From assembly GCA_024699855.1 (NCBI GenBank), contig JAMPIQ010000001.1, positions 17,980,001 through 18,044,000 on the forward strand: 64,000 bases of DNA, written 5' to 3'. Made by a program: the position numbers and the translations under genes. Position 1 is the first letter of the stretch; each line of letters opens with the position of its first letter. Source of the stretch: Aphelenchoides besseyi (lineage: Eukaryota > Nematoda > Chromadorea > Rhabditida > Aphelenchoididae). The notes beneath the pieces are model-generated. The model saw nothing but the letters and a program-made list of their open reading frames with translations. It was not told the origin of the DNA and did no database searches. Below are positions 11,366-23,947 of the stretch, piece after piece.

Positions 11366-14300
11366 ATGTCCGTCGACACACTGGTCGACTCGATTTCGAC
11401 GTATCAACGTCGCTCGCCGTTGACTTTCGGTTATGGCGGTCCGTTTGCCATCTTGTATGGCCTGTGGTTTTACTATTGGAGCGTCGAGTTGGGAGTGGAC
11501 GAGTGGTGGGAACTCGGTTGTATAGTTATAGCCGCTATTGGATTACTACAAGTAAGTTTGCTGTTTATCTGATAATCAATTATGCTTCTTAGGTGCTAAC
11601 GATTTTGTTTTGCTATTGGTTCGTTGAAGTGAACTGCGTTTTTACGTGCTCCCGGGTTGCCGATCCAACACAAGCGACTTTGGCTAAAGTTGTTCCGCAA
11701 CCCAACAACGGATGGACGGAACTCGTACCAATCAATCGAACAAAAGTTCGTGGTTTAAAGGTTTTTTGAGCAAAAATGATTTTCAGTTGCCCGATGGATC
11801 GATTCGGATTTGGCTCAGTTTTCAAAAAGTCGTGTACAGCTTCAATGATGAGAAGCGAGAGTTTGAAGCCCTGCATTTTGATACCCGACGTCCGCTGGAC
11901 CACTACTTTGAGCACAAAGGTTTTGAATCGGAGGAAGCAATCAGAGAGCGAGCACTAGTGTATGGCGATAATGAGTGAGAAGAACAGTCGAATATCGTTC
12001 ATTGTGTTTGGTTTCAGAATGGAAATGACGATTCCAAAGTTTATGGAACTTTTCATTGAACGCTCAACTGCACCGTTTTTCGTCTTCCAGGCACGTGATT
12101 GTTTGTTTCGTTTATTCGAAGGTCTTTAGGTTTTTTGTGTTGGATTGTGGTGCTGCGAAGGCATGTTGTACTATTCGCTGTTTACTCTGATGATGCTAAT
12201 GACTTTCGAAGCGACGGTTGTTAAACAGCAACTGAAGAACATGGCTGAAGTCCGTAATATGGGAAACAAACCCTACGAAATATACGTAAGTGTCAGAAAT
12301 GACGACAATAACCAATTAATTGTGCTTGTTTAGACGTATCGAAATCGACGTTGGAATCGAATCACATCAAACAAATTGGTTTGCGGCGACATAATCTCGA
12401 TTGGGCGCTCTGCTGATGAAAAGACCGTACCGTGTGACTTGTTGTTGATACGCGGCCAATGCATTGTGGACGAATCGATGTTGACGGGCGAAAGTGTACC
12501 GCAAATGAAGGTAATTCCATTGGTTGAATGGCGATTGTTACAGTTGCTATTGCAGGAATCGATTGAAGAAATCGATCGTCGTCGTGACTTTGATTTTCAT
12601 TCGGACGGACGACTTCACGTTATTTACGGTGGAACAAAAGTCGTTCAACATACACCTCCAGGTTGGTTCTTACTACTACTTATTTTTACTTATTAATTTC
12701 TAGGAAAAACTGATCCAGGAATGAAGTCACCAGACAACGGATGCATTTGTTATGTTCTACGCACCGGTTTCAACACAAGTCAAGGACAATTGTTGCGAAC
12801 TATTTTGTTCGGAGTTAAACGCGTCACAGCAAACAATCTTGAGACTTTTGCTTTCATTTTGTTTCTCATGATTTTCGCCGTTGCTGCCGCTGCCTATGTA
12901 TGGGTTAAAGGGTCGGAAGATGAGAATCGTAATCGCTACAAATTGCTTTTGGAATGTTCACTCATTATCACAAGTGTTATTCCGCCCGAACTTCCCATTG
13001 AATTGTCGTTGGCGGTCAACAATTCGTTGATTGCATTACACAAACTAGGTAACTAGTGAGTTTGGTCTACCGACACAGCTTTTATCTTAAGGTGTTTTTT
13101 GCACCGAACCTTTTCGAATTCCGTTTGCTGGAAAAGTCAACATTTGTTGTTTCGATAAGACCGGGACATTGACCACTGACAATTTGGTTGTCGAAGGTAT
13201 TGCCGGTTTGGATAGTAATGGGTAAGTGGTTGAATTAGTTGAACAACAACTTAAAATTCTCAGGAAACCGGACAACTCGGAGGACGAAGAAGTGGCAATA
13301 ATCCGGTCGTCTCAAGACGCTCATTCTTCTTCAATTCAAGTTTTGGCGGCGTGTCAATCGCTCACACGTTTTGACGAGGAATTGGTTGGTGATCCATTGG
13401 AAAAAGCGTGTTTGTCGTGGATTGATTGGAATTTGAGTCGAAGTTAGTTATTAGGTTTGCTCGAAGGAATAAATCAACTTTCAGATGAAAGTGTCATTCC
13501 GAAGAAATCAAAACTACAACCATTGAAGATCTTTCAACGTTATCACTTTTCAAGTCAACTCAAAAGAATGACTGTGATAGCTGGCTATGTTCAACCGGGA
13601 ATTTCGGAACCGAAGCATTTGGTAGTTGTTAAAGGTGCACCTGAAACTCTGAAACCAATGGTAAGTGATGTTATGTCTATTGGTTTCGTACTTTTAATCT
13701 TCAGTACGCATCAGCACTATCAAGTTATGATCGAACGTATCAACGTTTGGCTCAAGCTGGCGCTCGTGTTTTGGCACTTGGAATTCGGGAATTGGGAAGT
13801 TTGACGCATCAAGAGGTCTGTTACTGTCTTTGTAAATAATTCACCGGTCATTAGATTCGTACGAAAAAACGTGAAGATTTTGAGCGAGATCTGGAGTTCG
13901 CCGGTTTCGTCGTCATCTCGTGTCCGCTAAAGCCCGATACAAAATCGATGATTAAAGAGATTGTTGACTCTTCTCATATTGTGAGGTTTTCTGAAGTTTG
14001 ATTTGATTGTTTTCTGAATTTCAGGTCACAATGATTACCGGAGATAATCCGCTTACCGCTTGTCACGTCGGTTCCGTTCTGCACTTTACAAAGAAAAATT
14101 CGGCAACATTAATTTTGGATGAACCAGGTATTAGGACAAACTTGGCAATTTAATGTTGACATTCGATTTAGCCGGAGGTGGTACAAGCGAATGGTCGTGG
14201 AAATCCGTTGACAACGAAGTTGTTGAAGAATTGGTTCCCAAGAATAAAAAGGCGCTAAAAGCACTTGTTAGCGATTACGAGCTATGCTTGACCGGAGTGG

Positions 14301-15836
14301 TAGGCAAATTGTTTAGAATCCCAATAATCGTTGTTTAAGGGCTACGACTACTTGGCAAGCAATCACGAATCGTTTTTGAACTCAATAATCGCGAAGGTTC
14401 GGATTTTTGCACGAATGTCGCCAAAACAAAAGGTTTGTTGAATCTGAGGTATTCGAGAAGTAAACATCTGCCATAGGAATTGGTCATCAATCGGTTGAAA
14501 GCTTTGGGTTACGTGACGTTGATGTGTGGTGATGGAACTAACGATGTTGGAGCGTTGAAGCATTCGAATGTTGGTGAGTTACAATATGATTTTTTACGTT
14601 GCTATGACTGATGGATTTCAGGAGTTGCTTTGCTTTCACATCCATACGATGCAACGAAAGAGTCGATAACCGAGAAGGTTCAAGCACGCGAAAAGAAAGT
14701 TGCTGAAGTTCGGGAAAAAGCAAAAGAAATTCGTGAACAACAATCGGGCGCAAAACGACCGACAACTTCGAATACCGGTGTTGGACCTCGTCGTTCAGAC
14801 GCTCCGGTTGGATCTCGCGCGGCTCGAACGAACACTTCGATCTCAAAAACTCAGGAACGTTTGAATCAATTGTTAAAGGAACTCGAAGAGGAAGACTCAC
14901 AAGTTATACGACTAGGAGATGCATCAGTTGCTGCGCCGTTCACGTCTAAATTTACGTCTATACAATCGAGTAACTTATTTGTTTTAGTCTTTGACCAGAT
15001 GGCTATTTCAGTTTGCCATGTGATCAAACAGGGTCGTTGCACGTTGGTTGTCACACTGCAAATGTTCAAGATTTTGGCTTTGAATGCTCTCGTCTTGGCA
15101 TACAGTCAATCAGTTCTCTACTTAGATGGTGTGAAGTTTTCCGACTATCAAGCGACCATTCAAGGACTTTTGCTTGCCGCCTGCTTCTTTTTCATTTGCC
15201 GATCTGAGGTTTATGCTATCGACTAAACTTTTCAACGAAGTTATTTAGCCGTTGAAAACGTTATCCAAACAACGACCAATGCCAAACATTTTCAATGCGT
15301 ACACTCTGCTCACCGTCACTTTGCAATTTGCTGTTCATTTCGTTTGTCTCTATGTTGTTTCGGAGCATGCACATGCCGTGGAACCAAGGTCCGAATATTC
15401 TATGGGAATCGTATTCATTTGTTCGTTTCAGACCCGAGAAATTGGATTTGGAAGCGGAATTCAAACCGAATTTATTGAACTCGGCAATTTACGTTATGAG
15501 CATGGCGCTTCAAATGTGCACGTTTGCCGTCAACTACCGTGTAAGTTTGACGGCCTTTCGATTCAACTTTCGACTTTTTAGGGTCGTCCGTTTATGGCGT
15601 CTTTGGTCGAGAACAAACCCCTCTTGTACTCGATCCTCTCTTCCGGATTCGCAATTCTCATTCTCGCCTCCAACACGATTCCCGAGTTCTCCGCCAAATT
15701 CGAAATTGTCACGTTGCCGGACGAGTTCCGCAACATTTTGGTTTGCTGTGTGGTTGGCGATTTGGTTGTCTGCTACGTGATCGATCGACTTCTCAACTTC
15801 ATTTTGGGCGATATGAGAGTACGGACGGTAAACTGA
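11366..15836 (+). CDS. ATP13A1: P5A-type ATPase, ATP13A1 / CATP-8 homologue
   Basis: Endoplasmic reticulum P5A ATPase, known as a dislocase that removes misinserted transmembrane helices. All key motifs are present: the N-terminal P5A region ([44 protein letters not shown]), the actuator motif [10 protein letters not shown] near 12480, the PP-E-LP motif ([15 protein letters not shown]), the phosphorylation loop [13 protein letters not shown] with the catalytic Asp at 13154, VMITGDN-type [14 protein letters not shown], and the hinge [20 protein letters not shown]. The C-terminal helices include [20 protein letters not shown] and [16 protein letters not shown] chose the ATG at 11366: it lies two bases after a strong acceptor (tttttcag), which looks like a spliced-leader site. 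An upstream ATG at 11218 opens a 37-codon frame that does not splice in phase with the ATPase. AATAAA lies near 15888. Confidence 0.96.
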
Positions 15837-15977
15837 GTTCATGTTTGTTGTTAACTTATTATTTAACGTCTAATTGTTGCATTAAGAATAAACTAGTCGC
15901 ACCTCTTGCATTGAGTTTCATTTATCGTGTTTGTTTTCAAATGCCCGAATTGACACAAATAAATAAGATCGAAAGTA

Positions 15978-17834
15978 TTCAGTTTTCTCTTTTAAATCGT
16001 CCGTTCTCGTAGAACCACGGGTTGCCGAATGCATACGCTCCATTTTGTGAGTTCCATGGAGAAGTCCATGGAGAGGTCCATGGAGAGTTTCCAAAGGAAT
16101 TCCAGCCATCGAAAGGCGATTGACTTCCGAATGGACTCCACGGAGAATTTCGATTGCCGAACGAGTTTCCGAAGGAACCATCAAACGGATTGTTCCACGG
16201 AGAAGAGCCGTCAACTCCGGCGAACGGCCATTGATTTCCACTTGATGATCCCCACGGCGAAGATTCACGACCTCCATTTGTTGGAACTGAAGGTGATGGT
16301 CGACTGTTGTTGGGTCGTGAACTTCCGGTGTTGTTTGAGCGTACTGGAGCAAAGGAAATCGTTTTGTCCTTGATGTTGTGAATTAGACAAAATCCTGAAA
16401 TTCGATTAGCTACGTAAGTTGCTGTTGAGAACCTCGAATGAACGGAGAACCGAGAATAAGAAAGTCCAATGAGTTGTCTCCATCAAGAGCCAATTGACAG
16501 TACGAATTACCACCATTGCCCATTGCTGCAGGACCTTGCAAAACGAGTTGTTCCTGATCGATTGTGTATTCGTAATTGTTGATGTTAAAAGATAATTGAA
16601 ATTGAGCGTTGCAAGGCACTCTAAACATGATTAGATTGTTGAAGGAACAATACAAGAACTAACAAGTAGGTGTCTTGAATTTGTTGAGCATTCAAAGCCG
16701 AAGCGATTTGTCGAATCACGGAAGTTTCACCGGCAATAATCGATGTTCCTGTGATGTTTTCACAATAGCGATTTGAATTCTTTTCTTGACTAACCAGTAT
16801 CTACGATTGCTAATGGATTTTGACCGATATTGATTGCACGTCTATTCGCTGTGATTGCATTCAACTTGAAAAGCCAATACGGCGAATTGCCAACAACATT
16901 AACCGCTCCAACCACTTGTTCACAATGTTGAGTGTCGGTGCCGCCAAATTTGATGAGACCTCCGTCTTCGCAATCTTCGTCGCAATCCGCCAGGAATACA
17001 GAAAAAATCGGCTCCTTGAAGACACCGCGTTCAACTGCAAGTTGGAATACGGGAGTTGGATCACTGGGTTGTGCGAATGAAAGTCCCAAAATGCCTGCAA
17101 TTCGGTTTTAAACCCTGGAATAAACTCTGTGTATGTAAAACTACAACTTTACACCTCACTGTTGAGCGATTGTCAATTAGCAGAACTCACCTGTATCGCT
17201 GAAGCTCATTCTTGTTGCGGCTCCAATTGTCACGTTGCCGACCGTCACGTTTCCGTTAGAATCACCGAACTTAAAACAAAAAGTTGAGATCTTACAAATC
17301 TGAACATACACTCATCGTATCCCAAATGTAATTCCCAACAGCACTTCCCGTACCGTATCGAATTTGGAATGGTTGATGAAGATCAACGGCCGTTGATGAT
17401 TGTGAAGGATCGTAGAGACCTCGGCCCGTTCGACACGCCTGAACATCTGGACCACTAGAGCTACAACCAACCCGAGGTAACCAGAAGATATCCGAACCTG
17501 AAGGATCGAAATTCAACAACTTCTATAAAGCTTACCGGTATCCATTACAACTTCGAAAGATTGTGGAGGATCTCCAACCGAAACTGTTCCTTTGTATTCA
17601 AGATTTTGAAAGGCTTGAACTTTTTCTGCGTATCCCGAACCACTTGTATTGGCGGCTTCATCACGCGCAAGATGTCCTTGAGCTGAAACAACGCATAAAA
17701 AGCTTCGGACATTCGATCAACTCACTTGGACGTCTTGTTTTGGTTTTCCGTCTCATTCCGATTTCAAAACCTGAACTTATAGTAGTTGTGAGCAAAAGAG
17801 CACATAGTAGCACACTTGATAGATATCCGTTCAT
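15978..17834 (-). CDS. Pepsin-family aspartic protease (A1) with Ser/Pro/Trp/Asn-rich C-terminal tail
   Basis: Secreted or lysosomal endopeptidase. Residues 1-22 form a signal peptide (MNGYLSSVLLCALLLTTTIS), followed by a short basic propeptide (RRKTKTRRPS). The first catalytic motif, VVMDTGSDIFWLP, is built across an intron near 17520-17540. The flap region is YGTGSAVGNYIWDTM. The second catalytic Asp is in LAIVDTGTS, split by an intron near 16795. The fold ends with FLILGSPFIRGS, where pepsins usually have LGDVFIR. After the core, about 110 residues of low-complexity sequence rich in Trp, Asn, Ser, Pro, Gly and Phe follow, including repeated SPWTSPWTSPWNS. This tail is not typical of cathepsin D and may bind matrix or carbohydrate. 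The gene converges with ATP13A1, with 141 bases between stop codons. Confidence 0.92.
16046..16092. repeat. Short tandem repeat, tccatggagag units
   Basis: Three imperfect copies of about 12 bases lie inside the protease C-terminal exon and encode the repeated Ser-Pro-Trp-Thr motif on the minus strand. Confidence 0.8.
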
Positions 17835-18436
17835 TTCAATCGAAGAACGGTAGTTGGTAGAACTCTCGAACAGCGAATTCGCGTCGACTGAGCAAAAAGC
17901 GCGCTTTCGTTTATCCGTTTGTTTCCACGTATTTCGCAAAATTACTCAGTTTTCAAAGTGGAACAAAAAACTTTTGACTGACGACCAAAAAGCGATCAGT
18001 ACGCAGTAATACCGAAGAACAAAACCTGAGCGAAAATGAAAGCATTGACTTCGTTTTGTATTGGTATATCTCTTTGATTATTCAAATCCTATTGTCCTAT
18101 TTCTACACGTTTTGTTAACAAAACCAACTTGTTTTGGCGTTTGTTTTCAATAAACCGAACAACCGGATTACGATGACAAGTTACCTCTGATTCATCACTC
18201 TCGCTATTTTCGATTTCAATTATGCTTTTGACAGTTGTCGACGAGCAGATTAATAAGGTTGACAGATGGAGGGTCACCAGCAAATGATTTTGAAATCTTT
18301 GACGATAATGAGAGTGTTTACAGGCTAAAGCTGTCGTTTAACTAGATAATATTCAATTTTTCTGAATAAAAGTTTAATGGCAGGCCATTGAAATTGTCTA
18401 CTAATCTTAAATTACAAATTTTAAGCAATCAAACGA
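17835..18436. other. Intergenic, protease promoter
   Basis: About 600 bases upstream of the protease, ending at the sharp left edge of repeat copy 2. I see no gene or RNA here. Confidence 0.5.
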
Positions 18437-19540
18437 GAAAATGATCATAACCGTGATACGAATTCTAAGGATGTTCATGACTTGTATTCAATTTCGATTT
18501 CTGTAGCCAGTGAACAGATTAAGAAGCAGTTAACACTAGCAAGTAATCCAATAATGTGTGGTTGTTCTTGTAAACTACAATCTCGAAGACCAACTACTGT
18601 TGTTGTTGTGACCAACTTACAGAAGCCGATTTCTGAGTATGTTTTCGACTTCAATTCAGCTCCCAACCGACCGTTGCTATCCACACTTTCAGGGTCATAA
18701 TCTTCTGATCTCATTGTTATCTGAATCAATCTACAACTCACCAGCATCAGCAGGAAACGCCGCACAAACTTTTGCAATTTTGGACGATTTTCGACAAGTT
18801 CTTTGGCTTTGAATTGCTCTCATTTCTCTCTCAGTCATTCGGTGGCTACAAGTGTGGGCGCATTGAACAACCAGTTTATTCAGTTATCCATCCATATAAT
18901 ATGGACACTAGTTGTTGCTAGAATCTCCGAGATAAGTCGATCGACGCGATGGACGGGCCATACAAGGGAATGGGGGATGTTGTGTATTTTAGCTCGTTGG
19001 CTGGTTGGATTCCGCTGATATTCACAGGGTTTGGAGTTCATTAGTGTTAGTTGTTGTTCTGTTAAGTACACGCGTTTACAGCCACTGCTTATCGAGTTGT
19101 AGTCAATGGAAGTTGACTTCTCGGAAGTCGATGTCTGGTAGTTGCCATTCTTCTCTGTTACTTTCTCAGGTCATTTTTTTCACTGACTACATTAGTCTAA
19201 CAATTTGGTAATTTCCAGCCACCGAGATCAATTTCAAGCATCAAAATCAAAATTACGGACTCAGATTGAAGCGACTTCTGAGTATGCAAATTGATCGTAT
19301 CTCCATAGTGAGTGATTAGATAACGTTGGACTCGGTGTCTACGTATTCAAAACGATTTACTCAACAATCTTTAAAGAGAGGTGGATATGAAAATGCGAAA
19401 TTGATAGCCAAAGGAGCGGGTAACGAGCTGAGCATCTTGTATGTCCGATTGAAAGTCGGACTGATCAGATAAGCTTGTTCTGACTCCCAATCGACTGCGC
19501 TACTCTGGATAAACTAAATAGACAGCAAAAGTGGTCGAAC
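18437..19540. repeat. Dispersed repeat, copy 2
   Basis: The longest of the three copies. Its left part (18437-18629) matches only copy 3, beginning at the shared word aaaatgatcataaccgtgat. The rest matches copy 1 to about 99 percent or better. Degenerate similarity to copy 1 runs on to about 19640. A 100-codon minus-strand frame (18475-18777) is also open in copy 3 and contains possible intron borders (gtgagt...gatcag). It has no recognised domain. Confidence 0.85.
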
Positions 19541-19640
19541 GACAGCGAGTTTTCTTTCTTAGCTTCTTCTGAGAGATGTCGAAGGGCGGTCGACAGGAAA
19601 GTACCGTTCCGGTACAAAAAGTTCACTCGGTCCTTGAGTC

Positions 19641-21246
19641 CGATCATTTCAATGCACATTCAATTACTATTTAATCACAGGATTACACGTGAATGTATGG
19701 GCCACAGTGATCAATCGTTATCCTTGGTTTTGGAGCTACACTTCTTGTTGGTCTATCAATGTTTGTAATGACTCTGACAATTATTTTAATGATTCCTTAC
19801 ATTCGCTTATAAATGCTAATTGTTATAAACTGGTTATAATAACTATTTTCATTGTCCTTCGATCGAATTTTATGCATCAAACATAAGGAATATGTGCTCT
19901 ATTTACTTCATTCTAAGGTTTCACGCTCAACAACCAATGGTTGAAACTGATTACTGCATCGCAACAACAAGCAGATTAATTGCAATGACACAAACATATT
20001 CACGAGTTTAAGTCATTAATTCACGCTCGCTGTCAATTGATCCAACAAAGATGTTTGATTGTTCTTCGATTTAGTGGAAGAGTAAAGGTTGAGGGTTTCC
20101 TAGAATCAAATGATGTTGTACATTTGAAGCTCACATTTCGTTCGGGTTTTTGTCTAGTAATTTCTATTGAGTTAGTAGGAATTCGTACATTGACTTTGGG
20201 AATCGCTTGCATGGATTAAAGCGAATAAAAGGATTGACAAAAGAAAAGTAGAGAATGCTCTTTGTATGAAGGTGATTATCGAGCGATGTTCTCTGGCACA
20301 TTGTCAGAGTAAGGGCTCGAATGTTTTTACTGATTTCTCGGTAGTTCTTCTGATTCGCTTGTGATTGCTGACAACATTAAGGGTCGAGTTCTCAAACATC
20401 TTGGTCTTGCAATTTTGTTTGGACCTCCAGTTTACGGTCTTCTCTAGCCATCTACGTTGGGCGTTGAGAATGTGTGATAAATGGATTAAGCGTCTTCACA
20501 AACAAAATATTCGGACTTCGGAGGTCGGTGAGTTTGCAACTTTAGGACATTCGGTATTAAACGGCACTCATACGTTTATGATCGCAAAATCTTATGTCAA
20601 TTAGTATTTTGCCTTCGAAATTTTATGAGATCTTTGACGTTCAATCCCGAAGCATATTATGACGCCCATTCTGTTAATCCGTCTAAGGAATAAGCACATT
20701 GTCTGTATCTTCGCGTCTGCTTAATTCATTTGTTACGCTTCAAATTTTGTAGACGAGTTGTGAACGTGTTCATATCTTTATCCTTCAATTCGTTTGCAAA
20801 TGTTTTTGATGCACTACTTGGAATCGTTCCACTTTTGGATCTAAAGTTTTGCAGTTGCTGGATTAGTCAACGAGCAGCACTTGGGCATTTGTCTTACCGG
20901 ATTTGTGTTCTTTTGCATGTTTTCGACAAAAGTACTCGCATATTCATCTTTGCAAGTTTACGCACGCTATTAGCATTCTTATGTGTTGGATTTGTTGCCA
21001 ACGTTACGTACCGTATGGTGTATGGAAAGAGCGAATCGGATGTTAGTTGCTTTAAAAACAGTTTTGACTTTTACGTTCAATCTCCTCGACGAACTTAATG
21101 AAACCAGTGGGTTTGTTGTGACTTGTTGATTAAACGGCCGTTTCCGTTTCTGCTAATCTCTCACTCGTGTTCGACCTTTTCGTTGACATTCAAGGATTTT
21201 CAGTAGCAATAACTGGAATAGTTATTTAGAAGTTCGAGGCAGAAAA
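19641..21246. other. Intergenic stretch with no supported gene
   Basis: AT-rich sequence. A 122-codon plus-strand frame at 20730-21098 is hydrophobic and Phe/Cys-rich, which is common for chance frames in such DNA, and shows no family motif. An acceptor (gattttcag) just before 21202 probably serves the next gene as a 5'-leader or spliced-leader site. Confidence 0.45.
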
Positions 21247-21696
21247 ATGCGTGTGGTGCCGTTGGACGATTTCGAGATCGAATTCGAAGAAATGCGACTT
21301 CGCGACGAAGAGAGTGAGGCGAGAAGTATTCTGATGCTCGGAGTGATTTCGGCAATCGCTGGTGCGGTGTTGATTGTCTCGGCTTGTGAGTTTAGAGACG
21401 CCATTTCCTAACCGCAAGTTGGAATTTCAGTGATCGGTCTCTACTGTTGCTATCGCTCGTTGTTTAACATTCGACCCGTCTGTACGGACGATCATGTTGC
21501 CGGACTGTTGGTCGAGGATTGTCAAGTGATTGAGCGACCAATTACGCCAAGACCCGAATCGTTTCGTCGAAACAGCGCTCAAGCACAACTGCGACTTCTA
21601 ATTCAATCGAAGTTTGAACGGGAGTTTGGAGCCACAAAATCGATAGCTGGAATCAGTAATCAGAGAAACGTCTTAGTGCCCGGACAATTAGTTTAA
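21247..21696 (+). CDS. Small membrane protein, 134 residues, two exons
   Basis: Exon 1 (21247-21385) and exon 2 (21431-21696) join in phase across a 45-base intron. The N-terminus is acidic ([18 protein letters not shown]). A hydrophobic span crosses the intron ([20 protein letters not shown] then [11 protein letters not shown]), giving one or two short membrane segments. The C-terminal half is soluble, with [20 protein letters not shown] and a run of Arg, Ser and Gln. There is no signal peptide. The family is not recognised. The clean exon structure and charge pattern support a real gene. Confidence 0.7.
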
Positions 21697-22291
21697 CCTG
21701 AATACTTGCGTTGTTTTCTAATCGGGTTTTCACTACTTCTACGATTAAACACCTGAACTTTTTGTTGTTTCTATTCTTAATGCATAACTGGTGCTAATTG
21801 TAATAAACATTCGTAGTTCACATACTCGAGAGTAATTGCTCATGAGCTCGATTTCAAAAGCGTTCCGTTTGTCCGGCTCCCATTCAACAGTTCGACGATC
21901 CGAATCGGCCTCTCGACTATGCGAGTCGAGAGTGACCGACGCGCAAACAATTTCTAACCTTCGCTCCAATGAACGCTGTGCAACTTCCGGCCATTCGACG
22001 AGCCGAACAAAAACCGAGAGGTGCGAGATTCGTCGGTTGAATTTCTTGTTTTTGCTGTGAAACGTGTGAATTTGAACGATCGAATGACGAGGAAGCGCTC
22101 GGCTAGCAGATCTTCGTTGGAAAGTTTGCGCTCAAATTGACTACGTTTTAACGGAATTGTGTTGTTACGTCAAATTTACCTCGACTTCGATTCACGTGTT
22201 CGTAAAAAACGACTCGTTTCAGCGATTCGGTCGGATTTCAGCGGCTCAGCCGCCCCGTCAAGTGGACAACGAAGTTCGGTGGAGTTGCGAT
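21697..22291. other. Intergenic, 3' end of small membrane gene and promoter of the next gene
   Basis: GC content rises toward the right. No frame here shows a recognisable domain. Confidence 0.45.
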
Positions 22292-23731
22292 ATGCCGCTT
22301 CGTCGTTTCCTTCATTCGGACGTCAGCGACAACTCGTCCGCCTCGTCACCGCGCCGTCCATCGACGGTCAGTTCAACGACCATGACGCCGTTACCACCGC
22401 AGTCCTTTCAACGTTTGGGATCGCCTTGTCAACACGCCGCAGCGACGATTTTGGCTCACGCTCTTCAGGCGCGGCGATTCGGACACCAAGAAGTGAGTTT
22501 GTTCTCGGGAATCAAAAATAGCGGCTTTCTATCGGAATCCCCTTTTGTTTTTGACCTCCACGCACGAAATGTGGAGGTCAAGAAAAATAACAGGGAGGTC
22601 AAAGACGCGGTTTTTGTGGCCACGACGATGCGCAAAACGTGGGTTCCGTTGTGACCTTGGAGTTGGCGACGCCGCTTTTCGGTGCGTTCGATTTTCGTCG
22701 AGATTGTCGGTAGTCGAGTTTTTGGGTTTTTGCTCGTCAAAAAATCTCTCTGCGCGAAGTGATCGTGTAAAAGTTTTTAACCGGACATCAAATCCCCGCT
22801 CCCGTTTTTTCTTATCATCATTTTGCGCAAATCACCGCGACTTCCTGCGCACGCCCGAAATCCACGGTCGTCCACTTTTTGGAAATCCACGGTCGCTTCA
22901 TTTTCGCAATGTCCGTGGATCAAAATCGTCGTATGAATTCAGCCACCGGGACCTCCAGAGAGCCTTCGGTCACGTTCTCTATGGCAAGTTATTTTTGGAG
23001 GAGCAACAAACTCAACGGTCGGCAGTTTAATGACAACCGTTTTCAGCAGAACGACGAGATCACTTACACCGAGAACTCGGAACGAACTCCGCCGCCTTCG
23101 GCTCATGATCGTCAACCGCTCCATCGCACAACATCTCAGTCGGCTTCGCAGAACGGCAGTCCACCATCGGCCGCTTGGAATGCAAACGATCGACGTCAAC
23201 GACGGTGAGCGTTTTCTTTGGTTACAAAAAAGATCGTGGAGATTCGTCATCTCGTTTATCTCCGATTAAATTTAAAGTGCTTGAAAACTTCCGCTTTTCA
23301 GTGCGCCGCGACATCACGGATCCACGTCGAATGTGAGCGAATTCACAGCCCCACCAATCGCAACACCGACCGCCGGACCGTTGGTCGTTTATCAGCCGGA
23401 ATGGCCACCGATGTTGAGTCGGGCGCCAAGTTTGTCGCAACTCTACGGCTTTCCAGCTCCACCACCCCCCGTATTCCCGCCACCATTCTTTTACAGTGGC
23501 GCCTTTCCAGCCCATTCACTTCCACCGATGGATCCGAAGTCGATGCGGAAAGCGATGAAACACGCGCAAAAAATGGAGAAGAAACGAAGACAAGACGTTG
23601 AGTTGGCTCTGAGCCAAAGCGGATGTTGTTGGTATTGTTGCGATGGAGTGGCCAAGTTGCTATGGGCAATCATTCTAATCACACTCATCGGCTTTATTGC
23701 CGCTCTTATTCTAGCCATCAACGTTCTTTGA
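22292..23731 (+). CDS. Proline-rich tail-anchored membrane protein (gene model partly uncertain)
   Basis: The 3' part is secure. An exon ending near 23205 (ENSERTPPPSAHDRQPL..., NDRRQRR) splices over about 95 bases into an exon from 23301 to the stop at 23731. The last exon has a Pro-rich segment (YGFPAPPPPVFPPPFFYSG), a basic coiled stretch (KSMRKAMKHAQKMEKKRR), a Cys cluster (SGCCWYCCDG) that may be palmitoylated, and a C-terminal membrane helix (AIILITLIGFIAALILAINV) ending two residues later, as in tail-anchored proteins. The 5' part is less sure. An exon at 22292-22492 (MPLRRFLHSDVSDNSSASS...) ends at a good donor. A second start at 22909 (MSVDQNRRMNSATG) opens the downstream frame, so two promoters or an unseen splice are possible. 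A 63-base segment (22984-23046) with gcaagt...ttttcag borders may be an in-frame intron. Confidence 0.65.
22551..22581. promoter_or_regulatory. Perfect 11-base inverted repeat made of nuclear-receptor half-sites
   Basis: ttgacctccac at 22551-22561 is the reverse complement of gtggaggtcaa at 22571-22581, with a 9-base loop. Each arm holds an AGGTCA/TGACCT half-site. A third (aggtca, 22596-22601) and a TGACCTTG site (22652-22659) follow. It lies between the two candidate first exons of the proline-rich gene. Confidence 0.45.
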
Positions 23732-23947
23732 AGGTTCATTCTTCTCAATGGATTTGCTCAAACCCGCCAGTTCAGTTTCAACCTCTTTATTTCAATGAAT
23801 GAAAGAAGTCTTTTACGACAATTGTATTTAAGCAAAAGGAAGATACCAATAAGCTGATTTCAATAAAGAAAAACAATTTAAATCAAAAACATAAGTCTCG
23901 AGGTTACCAATCGAAAAGACAATTATCGTCGTAACATTCGATGAGAT

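Noticed and set aside
20730..21098. 122-codon Phe/Leu-rich plus-strand frame
   Set aside because: Hydrophobic and T-rich as expected by chance; no signal peptide with mature domain, no homologous motif, no intron structure.
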